Shown here piece after piece: positions 1 through 10,713 of a DNA stretch of 64,000 nt. The stretch is from NCBI GenBank assembly GCA_003024785.1, contig PUQB01000550.1, positions 62,001-126,000 on the forward strand. The letters are read 5' to 3'. Position 1 is the stretch's first letter; the number at the start of each line of letters is the position of its first letter. A model generated the notes under the pieces. It did no database searches, was not told where the DNA came from, and saw only the letters and a program-made list of their open reading frames with translations. Position numbers and translations under genes: made by a program. This DNA is from Selaginella tamariscina (lineage: Eukaryota; Streptophyta; Lycopodiopsida; Selaginellales; Selaginellaceae).

Positions 1-47
1 GTGAAGGACCTTCTCCTTATGTTATCGGATGCTTAAATATTAGCAAA

Positions 48-448
48 TGTCACGACCTTGTGGAAAGGGCGAAACCTTTAGAACAAGGGTGGAACCTTGA
101 AAGGAGGAGATTGTATTCAAGAAAGAAATAAATACAAAATGAAACACAAGGCCGAAGACTGGTGTTGAATGATTCTGAGAAACCTGGAACTGGAACCCTG
201 TTTATATATCTGAGGTCCTAAGGATCGTATGGTCCACAACTAGTCTAGAATGTGTGATCCACAACTGGTCTGGAATGTGTGGTCCACAACTGGTCTGGAA
301 CATGCGTATGAATATACGCCATGCTGTTGATGGTGTAATTCAGCATCCAGGATCATACGGACCAGTTGGTTAACACATGTGTGTGTTTAGCCAAAAGGTC
401 TCGGGTTTAAGTCCTGTGAAAGTCAAAAAATGACTCATGATCCTTACA
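48..448 (-). repeat. 3' LTR of element A
   Basis: Starts TGTCACGACC and ends CCTTACA on the plus strand. It matches 2931-3332 with only scattered substitutions. It is bordered inward by a purine-rich minus-strand tract typical of the polypurine primer next to a 3' LTR. Confidence 0.85.
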
Positions 449-486
449 CTATCTCCCTCTTCGATGACGAGCATAGCGCATCACTG

Positions 487-768
487 GTCCAGGTTTTGCA
501 GGATATCATTGATGGAACTCGGCAACAAGATCAGGAGTATGAACAAGTTTTGCAGGATATCATTGATGGAACTCGCAACAAGATCAGGAGTATGAACAAG
601 ATGAGCATCCGCGTCACTGGTCCAGGTTTTGTAGGATATCATTGATGGAACTCGGCAACAAGATCAGGAGTATGAACAGATGAGCAGCCGCGTCACTGGT
701 CCAGGTTTTGCAGGATATCATTGATGGAACTCGGCAACAAGATCAGGAGCATGAACAAGATGAGCAGC
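487..768. repeat. Four tandem copies near the 3' end of element A
   Basis: A unit containing GTTTTGCAGGATATCATTG followed by GGAACTCGGCAACAAG recurs at about 487, 544, 618 and 697, with unit lengths of about 56 to 79 bases. It lies between the chromodomain remnant and the polypurine tract and is not seen elsewhere in the window. It probably arose by slippage or template switching in the element. Confidence 0.85.
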
Positions 769-947
769 AGGCTCCCAAGTGCGTTCGTCAGGTGGATAAC
801 CTATCTAGTCCACGAATAGTGAAGTTGATCACAAACAAGTTTGGAGTCAAGAGCAGCAGGCTCCAAGTGCGTTCGCCATGTGGATAACTGATCCAGTCCA
901 CGAAATAGTGAAGCTGACCACAAACAAGTTTGGAGTCAAGAATTGCA
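769..947. repeat. Two-copy duplication of the chromodomain end
   Basis: The block at 769-856 is repeated at 859-947, about 88 bases, both containing CACAAACAAGTTTGGAGTC. It duplicates the sequence encoding the C-terminal part of the chromodomain region of element A, with small indels that change the frame. Confidence 0.8.
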
Positions 948-2917
948 GCAACCTCGAACTCAGGTTCACCAGCAACTGTAACTGAAGAAGGTGGTGGAAG
1001 AAGTCGGCCAGGTTCAGAAGGAGCATGATAAGGCTCCAACAAGGAAACATGGAACACGGATGGATCCGGTTGGCGGAAGCTCGAGACAAAACGTCACATC
1101 AGAGAGTTTGTCGATGATGAGAAATGGACCCAAGCGTTGATAGTCCAGCTTGTCACAGGGACGTGTGGTTGGCCAATGACGCCGAAAGAGCCACACTTGG
1201 TCACCAATTGTGAATGTGGAGGAGAGGAACAGGAACGATTAGCAGCTTGTTGTTGCAAATCCCGAGCGCGTTAAAGATGATGCTGCACTTCTTCATGGAC
1301 CTGTCAGAGATGCTCAACACGATCATCGGCAGCAGTGGTGAGGCTAGGAACCACAGGCAAGCTGTAGGACCAGCGAGGATGAACACTAGAGAACGCGAAA
1401 AATGGTGATACACCTATGGATGAGTGTGCCGTGTTGTTGTACGTGAACTCGGTAGCAGGAAGGAGATCGACCCAATCATCTTGCAGATGAGAAATGAACA
1501 CCGGAGATATTGTTTCCAGAGTCTGAATCATGCGCTCGATTGTCCATCTGTTTCAGGATGATGTGCAGTAGACAGCTTCCGGTGATATGTAACGATCTAG
1601 GAATCTCCACCAGAATGTCAAAGTGAACTGGGGACCTCGATCTATGACAAGTTCATCAGGAAGACATGAAGACGGAACACCTCCCGGTACACCAGATCTG
1701 CAGCATCAGGACCCGAACATGTTTTTGTTGCGGAACAAGTGCGCCATCTTAGAGAACTGATCAACAATGACTAGGACAGCATTAAACCCTCTAGAAGGCG
1801 GTAATCGTGAGGAAATCCATGGTGATGGATGACCATGGCCGCTGAGCAATAGGAAGAGGCTGTAGTAGTCCAACCGGTCGATGACGAGGAAGCTTTGTAC
1901 GCTGGCACGTGTCACAAGATCGCACAAATCTCTCAACATACACGCGAAGCCGAGGCCACCAGAACACCCGTTGTACCAGCTCGATCGTCTTCCGAATGCC
2001 AAAATGTCCTGCAGCTGTGTTGTCATGGCAGTGTTGGACAGCTCGCAACCTCAGTTCTCCGTCCGGAACATAGATTTGGATGTGGTGGTACAGCAACCCA
2101 TTATGAAGATGGAAAGCAGCATAATCTCGTAGTTGTGACCCTGAAGACAATGGCTGAACTCGTCGAACATGTGCAAGGACATCACGAGCAAACTCGTCTT
2201 GAGGGAGATTTTCTCGGATTAGATCCAAAAACGAAGTGTCAACTGGAGCAGAAGAACGGGAAAGCGCGTTTACCAACAACTGGTCGGAGCTCAGGATGAC
2301 TTGTTCTTGTTGATCAAATCGGATTTCACCTGGTACTGGAGCTAGGTAACTGCGACGAGATAAGGCATCTGCTTTGCCATTTAGACGACCGGGACGATGA
2401 ATAATCTCGTATCGGAACCGGGACAAAGACTGTGCCCATCGCGCCTGACGTCGATTGAGAACTCGTGCTGTTGCCCAGTACTGGAGGTTCTTGTGATCAC
2501 AATACACCTTAACCACATGCGGGGAACCTTCAAGGAATCTGCGCCACTCCTCAAAGGCATCGACGATCGCCAGCAGCTCCTTGTTGTAGACATCGTAGTT
2601 GATCTCAGGTAGTGAACTTGCGGGAATGGAAAGCAATGGGATGGAGAAGATGATCTGGACCTTCCTGGGACAACACTCCACCAATGGCGAAGTCAGAGGC
2701 ATCAGCTTCCACGAAATATGGCTTCGCAGGGTCAGGATGGATAAGAACAGGTGCCGAGGTGAACGCCTTCTTTAGGAACTCGAACGCCTCCTCAGCCTCA
2801 GAGGACCAGACAAATGGAACATCCTTGCCAGTCAACTTTGTCAATGTATTTCCTCAATGTCTCCAACTCTGTTGGTGAGAGACTGTAAATGGGACCGGAG
2901 GACGGCTGCTTACCATA
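800..2917 (-). pseudogene. Pol remnant of element A (RT start, RNase H, integrase, chromodomain)
   Basis: Minus-strand reading frames give, in order: the conserved start of reverse transcriptase ([19 protein letters not shown], about 2845-2900); an abrupt junction to the end of the RT connection and RNase H ([17 protein letters not shown], then YDVYNKELLAIVDAFEEWR); the integrase zinc-binding region ending CDTCQR; the integrase core start (TMDFLT); and, after broken stretches, a chromodomain-like segment (EFEVAAILDSKL with YFVDWISYP, about 870-960). The catalytic core of RT is absent. Frames are interrupted several times. The joined order and the flanking LTRs show one deleted element rather than separate insertions. 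Confidence 0.85.
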
Positions 2918-2918
2918 C

Positions 2919-2930
2919 AATCATTCAAAT
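2919..2930 (-). promoter_or_regulatory. Putative self-priming primer-binding site of element A
   Basis: On the minus strand, two bases after the 5' LTR end, the sequence TTGAATGATTGT occurs. Ten of its twelve bases match the reverse complement of AGAATCATTCAA, which lies inside the LTR exactly 32 bases downstream of the start of TATATAAAC. No TGG start of a tRNA-complementary site is seen at this place. See the matching arrangement in element F. Confidence 0.65.
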
Positions 2931-3332
2931 TGTCACGACCTTGTGCAAAGGGCAAAACCTTTAGAACAAGGGTGGAACCTTGAAAGGAGGAGATTGTATT
3001 CAAGAAAGAAATGAATACAAAAATGAAACACAAGGCCGAAGACTGGTGTTGAATGATTCTGAGAAACCTGGAACTGGAACCCTGTTTATATATCTGAGGT
3101 CCTGAGGATTGTATGGTCCACAACTGGTCTGGAATGTGTGATCCACAGCTGGTCTGGAATGTGTGGTCCACAACTGGTCTGGAACATGCGTATGAATATA
3201 CGCCTTGCTGTTGATGGTGTAATTCAGCATTCAAGATCATATGGACCAGTTGGTTAACAAATGTGTGTGTTTAGCCAAAAGGTCTCGGGTTTAAGTCCTG
3301 TGAAAGGCAAAAAATGACCCATGATCCTTATA
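2931..3332 (-). repeat. 5' LTR of element A
   Basis: Near-identical to 48-448. The outer end reads CTTATA where the other copy has CTTACA, so the terminal CA has mutated to TA. It contains the predicted promoter of the element. Confidence 0.85.
3049..3093 (-). promoter_or_regulatory. TATA box and predicted transcript start in the 5' LTR of A
   Basis: Minus-strand TATATAAAC at 3092-3084 is followed 32 bases later by AGAATCATTCAA (3060-3049), the predicted 5' end of the RNA. Position and spacing fit a canonical TATA-driven start. The same layout is present in the other LTR at about 165-208. Confidence 0.55.
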
Positions 3333-6098
3333 GTAGAAATCATCCAACAGGCCGTTTGCTGCGACAACTGTTTGTTCAAGCGTCGTTAGGAAAAATCCCG
3401 TCAATAATTCCTGCAAGCCAATCCTGCAGATGTAGTACATGTTCATGTGACACCTTCTAGAGTAGTTCCTATGGAGATTGAGAAATACAAGCGTGGCTCA
3501 CTTTCGCTGCTGAGAAGCAACGTCGTCACAGTGAGAACCTATGCTTGTATTGTGGTGAAGCAGGACACAAGGTGGCGGAATGTCTTATTAAAGCTAGGAA
3601 GTTAAAGACGCGTGAAGTTGAAGCTGAAGTTCAATTAGAAAACTTCAATGTCCACTTTTCTAGGAGCTGTGAAGTTGGACGTAGGTGCAGGCTCCATTGG
3701 TGCTGCTCATACCATTCCTCACTCAAGTTTCCTGTACACATTCACCTCAATAACCGAAGCTCAAGGAGTTTGCCTTATTAGACACTGGTGCAAATGCATG
3801 CTTCATGGATGACACTTTTGCTACTCAGCATGGCATTCCAATGGTGAAGTTGAAGCGCGTAGTTCCTGTAGAGGTTGCAGATGGTCGTCTGATTGTTTCT
3901 GGCACAGTTACCCATGCTACCACCTCTCTTGCACTCATGGTGTTTTCAGCTGTTTGATTTCCTTCAACTTGATCAAGACTTGATCGACTCCCATCATTTT
4001 GGGCATGCCATGGTTCGTGGTTGTAAATCCTCATATCGACTAGAGGTCTAGGACACTCACATTTTCCTCCGATAGTCAGGATCAATCCTGTACCTTCCTG
4101 CGTACAAGATATGACCTTAGTGTCTAAGGCAGTACAAACTACAGGATTGACTGTGCATGTTCCTATATCAGTGTTGAAGGTTCCTCCTCAACAGGATTCA
4201 CCTCCTATCAGTCCATCAACACATTCGCAGGTTCTCTCCACTCCTGTAAGTTACAAGGTTCTTCCAATCCTGTATCAGTGTCGAAGGTTCCTCTTTAATA
4301 AGATCCACCTCTTGTTGGTTCGTTAGCACACTCGCAAGCTCTCCTTATTCCTGTGCATCCACAGACTTCTGTACAGGATCTTCCAATCCTGTACACTTGT
4401 CAACATCCGCACATGTTTTTCCCATCCTGCCTCTTTTTATTACTTTGCTTCTGTTCCACCCCCAAGATCCTTCCTCTTTTTCAGTCATAGCTCCCTCCTT
4501 CTCCTCTCCGAGTTCTTACCACTACTATGCATGAACTTGCCATTGATCCTGCTTATCTTCATCTTTTTTGCTTTCCAAGTAACTCCTACGTCCTCTTTTA
4601 CCTTTCATGTATCTGACTCTCTTATTTTTCAATTTCCTTCTCCTTTTTTCCTTCTCCTTCCTACTTCTTGCCTACCATCCAAGTATCACTCCTTTTAGGA
4701 CGTTTTTGACAAGCACAAAGTTGCAGTTCTTCTTGTTCACAGGTCCTACGACTGTCCTATCAATCTTGCAGAAGAAAAGACTCCACTGTTTGGACCAATT
4801 TATGCACTGTCACCTACAGAATTGGAGGTTCTTCGCTAGTACATCGAGGATAACTTGGCATCTAGCTTCATTCGTCACTCAAAGTCCTCTGCAGGAGCAC
4901 CTATCTTCTTTATCAAAAAGAAAAAATGGGAGTTTGTGCTTGGTTGTGGACTACAGGGTTTGAATCAAGTCATCATCTGGAACTAGTACTCATTGCCATT
5001 GATCGTGGAATTTCTCGATCGGCTACGAGGAGCAAAGGTGTTCAAAAAGTGACTTACGAGGGGCCTACAATCTTGTACGGATTCGTCTAGGCAATGAGTG
5101 AAAGACTGTCTTTCGTACAAGGTATGAACATTTCGAGTATATGGTGATGCCTTTCGGACTTACTAATGCCCCAGCCGTGTTCCAACACATAGTGAACGAC
5201 ATCTTTCGTGACTTCTTGGACCAATTTGTGGTGATCTACCTCAATGATATTTTGATTTTCTTCAAGGACCATGCGGCATATGACAAGCATGTACGACTAG
5301 TTCTACAGAAGCTTCGCGAGCATGGCCTGTATGCCAAATTGGAGAAGTGTTTTTTCAACAGGGATATTGTGGAGTTCTTGGGCTACATCGTCTCTCCTGC
5401 TGGCGTTTCCATGGACATGCACAAGGTGAAGACTATCATGGAGTGGGAGAGGCCCAAGTTTGTACGAGACGTATAATGTTTCCCTAGCTTTGCAAACTTC
5501 TACAGGCGATTCATACAAGACTTCTTCAAGCGCGTACTTTCACTCACGAAACTCACCAAACACACAGGAAATTTCTCTTGGTCTGACAAGGTGGAACATG
5601 CATTCACAGCACTCAAGGACACTTTCACGATAGCTCCAATTTTAACACATCCTGATTCTTCTTGTCCCTTTTTCGTTAAAGCAGATGCTTCGGGATTTGT
5701 AGTAAGTTCTATCCTATCACAAGTTAGAGAAGACAAGTTACTCCATCATGTAGCCTTTCAATCTTGTAAGTTCCTTTCGACAGAGATCAATTACGAGATT
5801 CATGACAAGGAACTCAAAGGCCATTGTGGATTTGTTCGAGGAGTGGCGGCACTTCTTGGAAGGTGCTGTGCATCCTGTACAAGTTCTTACAGATCACAAA
5901 AACCTGGAGTTTTTTCAAACGGCTCGAGTTCTCAGTTGGTGATAGGCTAGGTGGGCGGAATTCCTATCACATTTTGATTTTGTCATCGTTTACAAGCCCG
6001 GTTTTCGAAATGGCAAAGGGGACGCATTGTCTAGGCGCTCTTACCTTTCACCAACCCGAGCAATCCTGCATATGACTGTCAAAAACAAGTGTTGTTGG
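3333..6098 (+). pseudogene. Gypsy element B remnant (gag end, protease, RT, RNase H)
   Basis: A plus-strand decayed retroelement. A zinc knuckle CLYCGEAGHKVAEC (about 3541-3582) ends gag. A retropepsin motif LLDTGANACFMDD follows near 3775. RT starts at about 4770 (GPIYALSPTELEVL) and continues to the MPFGLTNAPAVFQH block at 5141. RNase H (about 5590-6040) has FFVKADASGFVVSSILSQ. The RT active site reads YLND where YLDD is usual, so the first catalytic Asp is Asn. Many stops and frameshifts interrupt it. No integrase or LTR is present: it stops at 6098 beside element C, and its 5' side is cut at element A. The gag end resembles Tf1/sushi-type gag. Confidence 0.8.
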
Positions 6099-6157
6099 GT
6101 CTTAATTGATTTTGGCTTGCGCACTACAGTAGGATGTCCTAATTGATTTTGGCTTGC

Positions 6158-6222
6158 GACCTTTCTACCCTTATTTTCTCTACAGTAGGATGTCCTATGC
6201 TCCTAATATTTTACCTTTAACA
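6158..6222 (-). repeat. Truncated 3' LTR of element C
   Basis: This piece matches 9897-9962 (CTACAGTAGGATGTC, GCTCCTAATATTTTAC, terminal TTTAACA). Left of it, 6101-6157 holds two copies of TAATTGATTTTGGCTTGC separated by another copy of CTACAGTAGGATGTCCT, so the truncated end was also duplicated. Confidence 0.75.
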
Positions 6223-6238
6223 CTGCCCCCTCCTTATT
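6223..6238 (-). promoter_or_regulatory. Polypurine tract of element C
   Basis: On the minus strand AAGGAGGGGGCAG lies directly before TGTTAAAG, the start of the 3' LTR. This is the expected position of the plus-strand primer. Confidence 0.7.
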
Positions 6239-6260
6239 CGTTGCTGTGTCCTCACGGCAA

Positions 6261-9200
6261 CTATCCTATTCCTTCCTTTGGATGTTGATCTTCATGGTAC
6301 TGTGGATTCTCTCCTTTATACTTCCAAAAGTTGTTCTTCACTTTCCTAAGTTCTTGGTTGGAAGTTGATACCTTAAGTTGCAGCACTTGCTTTCCTGCAT
6401 CTTGTTCCTTAGGATCAGCATTTGCTTTCTTTCCTGTTCCTGAATAGTTTTTCCTTCTGTTCCTTTGGCTTTTTTCTGTGTTTATATTCACTTGCTTTAA
6501 AGGATCTGTGGTATACACATATGTATACTCTGAAGGTTGTTCCTGCAAATCAATCTTATACAGGATTGCCTTATAAAACTTTTCTGTAATCAGGTCTGTC
6601 GTTTTCCTTCTGCTGAACATTTTTTCCTTTCAGCACTACGTGAAGGTCAATATTTGTTAAGACCTTCAAGTTAGGATATGCTTTCAGGATTTCTACTTCT
6701 TCCTGATTATCTAGCCCATTAAACCAATCACATTCCTTCTAAAACAAGAGGTCGGATTTCCTTTTTAACATACCTTTTAGTATGATTATAGATCATTGGT
6801 TTTCCTTCTCCTTCTTCTACCATCATCTTTCCTGTTCTTCCATTCTGAATAACCTTATCAGACTTAATCCATAGTCTGGCTAAGAACATAGTATAAACAG
6901 TATCCTTTTCTTCTTTTTGTAGGACAAGCAAGGATATCCTATATTTGAATCCTTTTACTGTGATAGTGACTCCTCTCATTATGTTAATGACCTTACACTT
7001 CGTTGATCAGCCATTTTAAGGTTAAATGGAGCAGGTTGGATTGGTCCTAAACCCATCCTTTTACATTCACCTTCTTCAATAAAATTCACACCTGAACCTC
7101 CATCTATTAACACTCTTTTAACTTATTTCTTCCCACATATACTGTGATGCAAGGAACTTGTCCATCATAATCACCTTCATACAGTACTTCCTTATCCATT
7201 TTACAAACTGTATATCCTTCACGTGAAGGTGATGTTTGTTGAACTAACTTAATGCATTTAATATCTGGTTTCTTATAAGGAGCTACCTTTATCAACTGTC
7301 CAAGCGTAATCTTTATCTGATTTATAGCTTGGTGATACATGGAGTCCATTGTTTTATCATGTAATGGTAATAATGAAAAACTTTGTTCACCTTTATCTAT
7401 ATCACCTTTTCTATACCTTCTGATTCGTTATCAGTCTGACCTTTCTGGTCAGGATCCTGCTCCTGCTGTTTACTTTTCCTGTAACAAGCTCTCCTTCTTG
7501 TTAGGAATAGTAACTACCTCTCCTTCTCCCATAACGGATTCCTTCTTCTTCTCTTGAAGAGCTATAACTGCCCTTGCAACGGGTGGATACTCATCCTTTT
7601 CCTCCTCTATTTGAATAAGCCGTGTTGTAGGCTGTACATTAGTCATTCTGGTGGAAGTAGGAGGTTGTACATTCCGCCTAGGACATTCCCTAGAGATATG
7701 TCCTGTTTCACCACATGTATAACAAACCTGGGAAGGAAAATTCCTACCCTGTGGTCCTTGTCTATTATTGACCTGATTATATTGCTCATTTCTGCCTCTT
7801 TGACCTTGATAAGGTCTTGCTTCTCCTCTATATTGTTTATCATTTCTTTCTGATATAGGATCTATCTTCTGTGTCCATTATATGGACCATTTTTTCTCCA
7901 TAATACCTTTCCTCTCTTTTCGTAAGGAACATCATTCCTTCTCTCATAATATCCACTGTTCCTATTCTGATAAGGAACTTCATTCCTTCTGCCATATATA
8001 TTGTTCCTGTTCTCATAAGGAATAGCATTATCATTCCTATCATTCCCACGATTCCTGTTAGGTGGGAACCTTCTAGGAGGTGGACGTTCATCCATTCTCC
8101 TTTCTCTCTCTATACAGCCACATTCTGGTTCAGGAAATGTCTGCAGTTTCGGGCTACATGTCCTTCCTTTCCGCAGATTTGGCATGTAGGCAGTTGCAGC
8201 CTACATTCCTCCACGTATGGCCAGGATTGTTACATTTAGTCACCATACTTTGCCTTTATCTCCTTAACTGTCATTCCTTTAAAGTTTTCATCATTTGAGC
8301 CAATGCTTTCTCATCTATAGGATATTTACGAACTTTACTACATCAGCTTCCTCTTCCTCTTCATCAGAGGATTCTTCCTTTCTTCCATATACTTTCAGCT
8401 TTCCTTCTGCAATCTTTTCTATTTGCCTTCTCTTCTTCTCATATATTTTTAATTGATTAATGAGATCCTCTCTATCCTTTTCATTGATAGTAAGTGCTAG
8501 ATCTCTATATGGTTTTAGCAACCCTTGCTTATACCATTGCAATAAGGCATCCATCTTTACATATGCCTTACACTTTTTCTCATGTTTCTTAAAACGGTGT
8601 GTATATTCATCTATCTTTTCTGTTTTGCCTTGAAGGATAGTCCTTAACTTCTCTAAATGTTCCTCCGGCAATTCCTCCTTTCTGAAATATTCCTTAAAGC
8701 ATCAGTAACCTTCTGATAATCCTCTCTGACTTCCTTTTCTAAATCATAATACCAGTCAGAGGCATTTCCTTTCAATGTATGTGGAAATATAAGCAGCCTT
8801 TCTGCATCCGTCACCTTATACAGTTTTACTACCTCTTCAAACTGTTGTAAGTGCCTTTTCGGATTTTCTTTCTTTCCTGCAGAGAATGTGGGATACATCA
8901 CCGTACCCCCAAACATTCCCGGGAAAAGTGCCATATTTGTAATAACCCTTTGCTCTGGTGTATTTCCTCTTACACCTTCCTCCCTTCCTCTTCGGGAGTT
9001 CTCAGGAGATCCTTCTCCTTGCAATCTCGGTCTATGAACAGGCACTCCTTCCTCCTCTCACAGTCTCCTCTAAACCAGCTGTTTGATACTGCCTCCAATT
9101 CTCTGGATCAGCCTCAGATTTCTGTATTGTTTCTGCAATATCCTCTACTATCTTGCCAAGGATATTTTGACGTCTATTTTCGTCAGTTTCAGGTTGCTGT

Positions 9201-9283
9201 TGGGCAGCCACTCTATTGGCCTGCCTTTGGTTCCTTTGATCAGCTAAGGCTGGATCAGGACGATGGTTCCTCCACGGTTCCAT
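6261..9283 (-). pseudogene. Gag-protease polyprotein of element C, frameshifted
   Basis: The reading order on the minus strand is: a Gln/Arg-rich N-terminus (about 9283-9040); a retrotransposon gag domain (RHLQQFEEVVKLYKVTD, then NASDWYYDLEKEV, about 8700-8900); a helical Lys/Glu-rich stretch with an acidic run (about 8315-8671); a zinc knuckle CQICGKEGHVARNC (about 8142-8185); and a second zinc knuckle CYTCGETGHISREC (about 7682-7726). A retropepsin-like active site VLIDGGSGVNFI follows at about 7090-7125. The tail to 6261 is charged and unassigned. Frames change several times, so it is drawn as one broken gene. Domain order and motifs support a nucleocapsid-type gag followed by an aspartic protease. 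Confidence 0.75.
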
Positions 9284-9394
9284 TCATTCCTTCTCCTTTA
9301 CACATCCGGCTCTACACCTTCTGAGCCTTTTTCAGAATGAGAATTCTATCTTTTTAGCCTCTTTTCTCAATGAATGCTAACACTGCAATGGCGA

Positions 9395-9415
9395 AATCCC
9401 TCCGTGGTCGCCAAA
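9395..9415 (-). promoter_or_regulatory. PBS-like site of element C
   Basis: Directly after the LTR end, the minus strand reads TTTGGCGACCACGGAGGGAT. A start of TGGCG right after a CA-ended LTR is typical of tRNA-complementary primer sites in plant gypsy elements. The tRNA is not identified. Confidence 0.6.
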
Positions 9416-9962
9416 TGTTAAACAGGAAAAGGAAATCCCACCTTTTCCTTTAACCTGTTTCCTTTCTCCTAACCTTTAAGGAAAGGCTACACACTTTCTT
9501 TCTCAACTCTCTCCACATATATATATTAAAACTCCTTCTCTCAAAGCCACAATGACTGGTCTCCAAAGTCAAGGGCAAGAACGGATTTTGGCTATTGCCT
9601 TGTTAGATCCATTCATTGAGAGTACACATACATACACACAAGATCTTATAATATGCACCTTTCATTACTAACATGAATACAAAAGACAAAGTGTAGAGAA
9701 CCTTATCTCCTGCTGAACTTCAAATGGAGACCCCTCTCCTGTTAGAACTTGGAGACCCTTCTGGAGACCCCTTCTCCCTTGCCCTAACTACTCTTCCTCT
9801 CGCCACGTCATCCTTTACCTTTTCCTTTTCCTTTCACCTTTCCTTTTCCTCTCGGTAAGGATTTTCCTCTTCACAACCTTTCCTTCCATGCTTACTACAG
9901 ACCTTCCTACCCTTATTCTCTCTACAGTAGGATGTCTATGCTCCTAATATTTTACTTTAACA
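9416..9962 (-). repeat. 5' LTR of element C
   Basis: The 547-base block begins TGTTAAA and ends TTTAACA, a perfect 7-base terminal inverted repeat. It is pyrimidine-rich on the plus strand. It defines the right border of element C. Confidence 0.8.
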
Positions 9963-9983
9963 TGATGCATAAACGGAAACTGG

Positions 9984-10481
9984 TTAAACGGAAACTAGCT
10001 TCCTTAACTTTGTGCATGCAAAATGGTACTTATCGGGATCTCCAAAACATGCTTCAAAGGTAGCTATGAATCCTTCAAATTCTTTCATCAATGGGTCATC
10101 ACGCTCCAGCAAAGGGGCAACCCAAGCCCGTGGGGATCCAACTAGTAAGGATGCTAAAAGGCCAATCTTTTGTGCATCAATCGAGTAGCGGCGTGGCTGC
10201 ATGCGGATCAAAAGCCTGATCTAATTCAAAAAACCTTAAAAATCAGTGCGATTGCCACTAAACTTATCTGGCATGCTGATCTTTGGCTCCGAAGAAAAGT
10301 TCGATAAAGAGGGAACCATGGATGCTTGAGAAAGAGCCTACGTAGCAGCCTTGGAGGATGCATTAGCAGTTGCATGCACTGCGTTGGTGGAACCTTGCAA
10401 ATCTGTGACCACTTGGCGCAAAGTGGCTAGCTCATGAAGTAACATTTGGTGCTTGCGCTGGAATTGCTCAAAATTTACCAT
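9984..10481 (-). pseudogene. Gag fragment of element F (DUF4939-like)
   Basis: A start codon at 10481 opens MVNFEQFQRKHQMLLHELA, a short helical N-terminus. It is followed by KISMPDKFSGN and, after two breaks, by RRYSIDAQKIGLLASLL with APLLERDDPLMKEFEGF. This block, ending in FEACFGDPDK, is the conserved core of gag proteins of the Tf1/sushi type (DUF4939 or retrotrans_gag). An in-frame stop falls near 10338 and a frame change near 10200. The element is cut at 9962 by the LTR of element C, and no pol follows. Confidence 0.75.
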
Positions 10482-10564
10482 GAATTGTGAAAGAAAAAAG
10501 GAGAAAAACAAGGGAGAAGAACCAAGAAAAAAAAAGTAATTGGAAATCAGATAGTTATAAAAGC

Positions 10565-10713
10565 AGTTACTATCAAACTGTCAAGCCACGACCCAAGAGC
10601 AGGATAAGAACAAGAAGGCTTGACTCAAGAGCAAGGAACAAGACAAGAATGATCGTAGAATGACTGGTGTTGATAGTAACTGGTTGTACAACAATTAGGT
10701 TGGAGCTTTTATA
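10565..10713 (-). promoter_or_regulatory. Self-priming site and promoter of element F
   Basis: On the minus strand TATAAAAG (10713-10706) is followed, 32 bases after its first base, by AGTTACTATCAA (10681-10670), the predicted RNA 5' end. Two bases after the LTR, the minus strand reads TTGATAGTAACT (10576-10565), its perfect 12-base reverse complement. This is the layout of Tf1-type self-primed reverse transcription. Confidence 0.75.

Larger units (their letters stand above)
48..3332 (-). mobile_element. Gypsy element A, internally deleted chromovirus
   Basis: Two nearly identical direct repeats of about 400 bases (48-448 and 2931-3332) flank a minus-strand pol remnant. Read on the minus strand the order is 5' LTR, a 10-12 base primer-binding site, the first residues of reverse transcriptase, RNase H, integrase, chromodomain, a polypurine tract (AAGAGGGAGATAG at about 449-461) and the 3' LTR. 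Gag, protease and most of reverse transcriptase are missing, so it cannot act alone. Flanks GCAAA (43-47) and GTAGA (3333-3337) share three of five bases, so they could be a decayed target duplication. The chromodomain places it among chromoviruses; that it belongs to the Tf1/sushi side is inferred from its priming site. Confidence 0.85.
6158..9962 (-). mobile_element. Element C, non-autonomous gag-protease LTR retrotransposon
   Basis: A complete LTR (9416-9962) is followed on the minus strand by a PBS-like site, a gag-protease coding region, a polypurine tract and the first 65 bases of a second LTR (6158-6222). No reverse transcriptase, RNase H or integrase motif is visible in the 3.2 kb between them. 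The layout fits terminal-repeat elements with a gag domain that borrow enzymes from a relative. The outer end of the 3' LTR is lost, so no target duplication can be tested. Confidence 0.75.
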
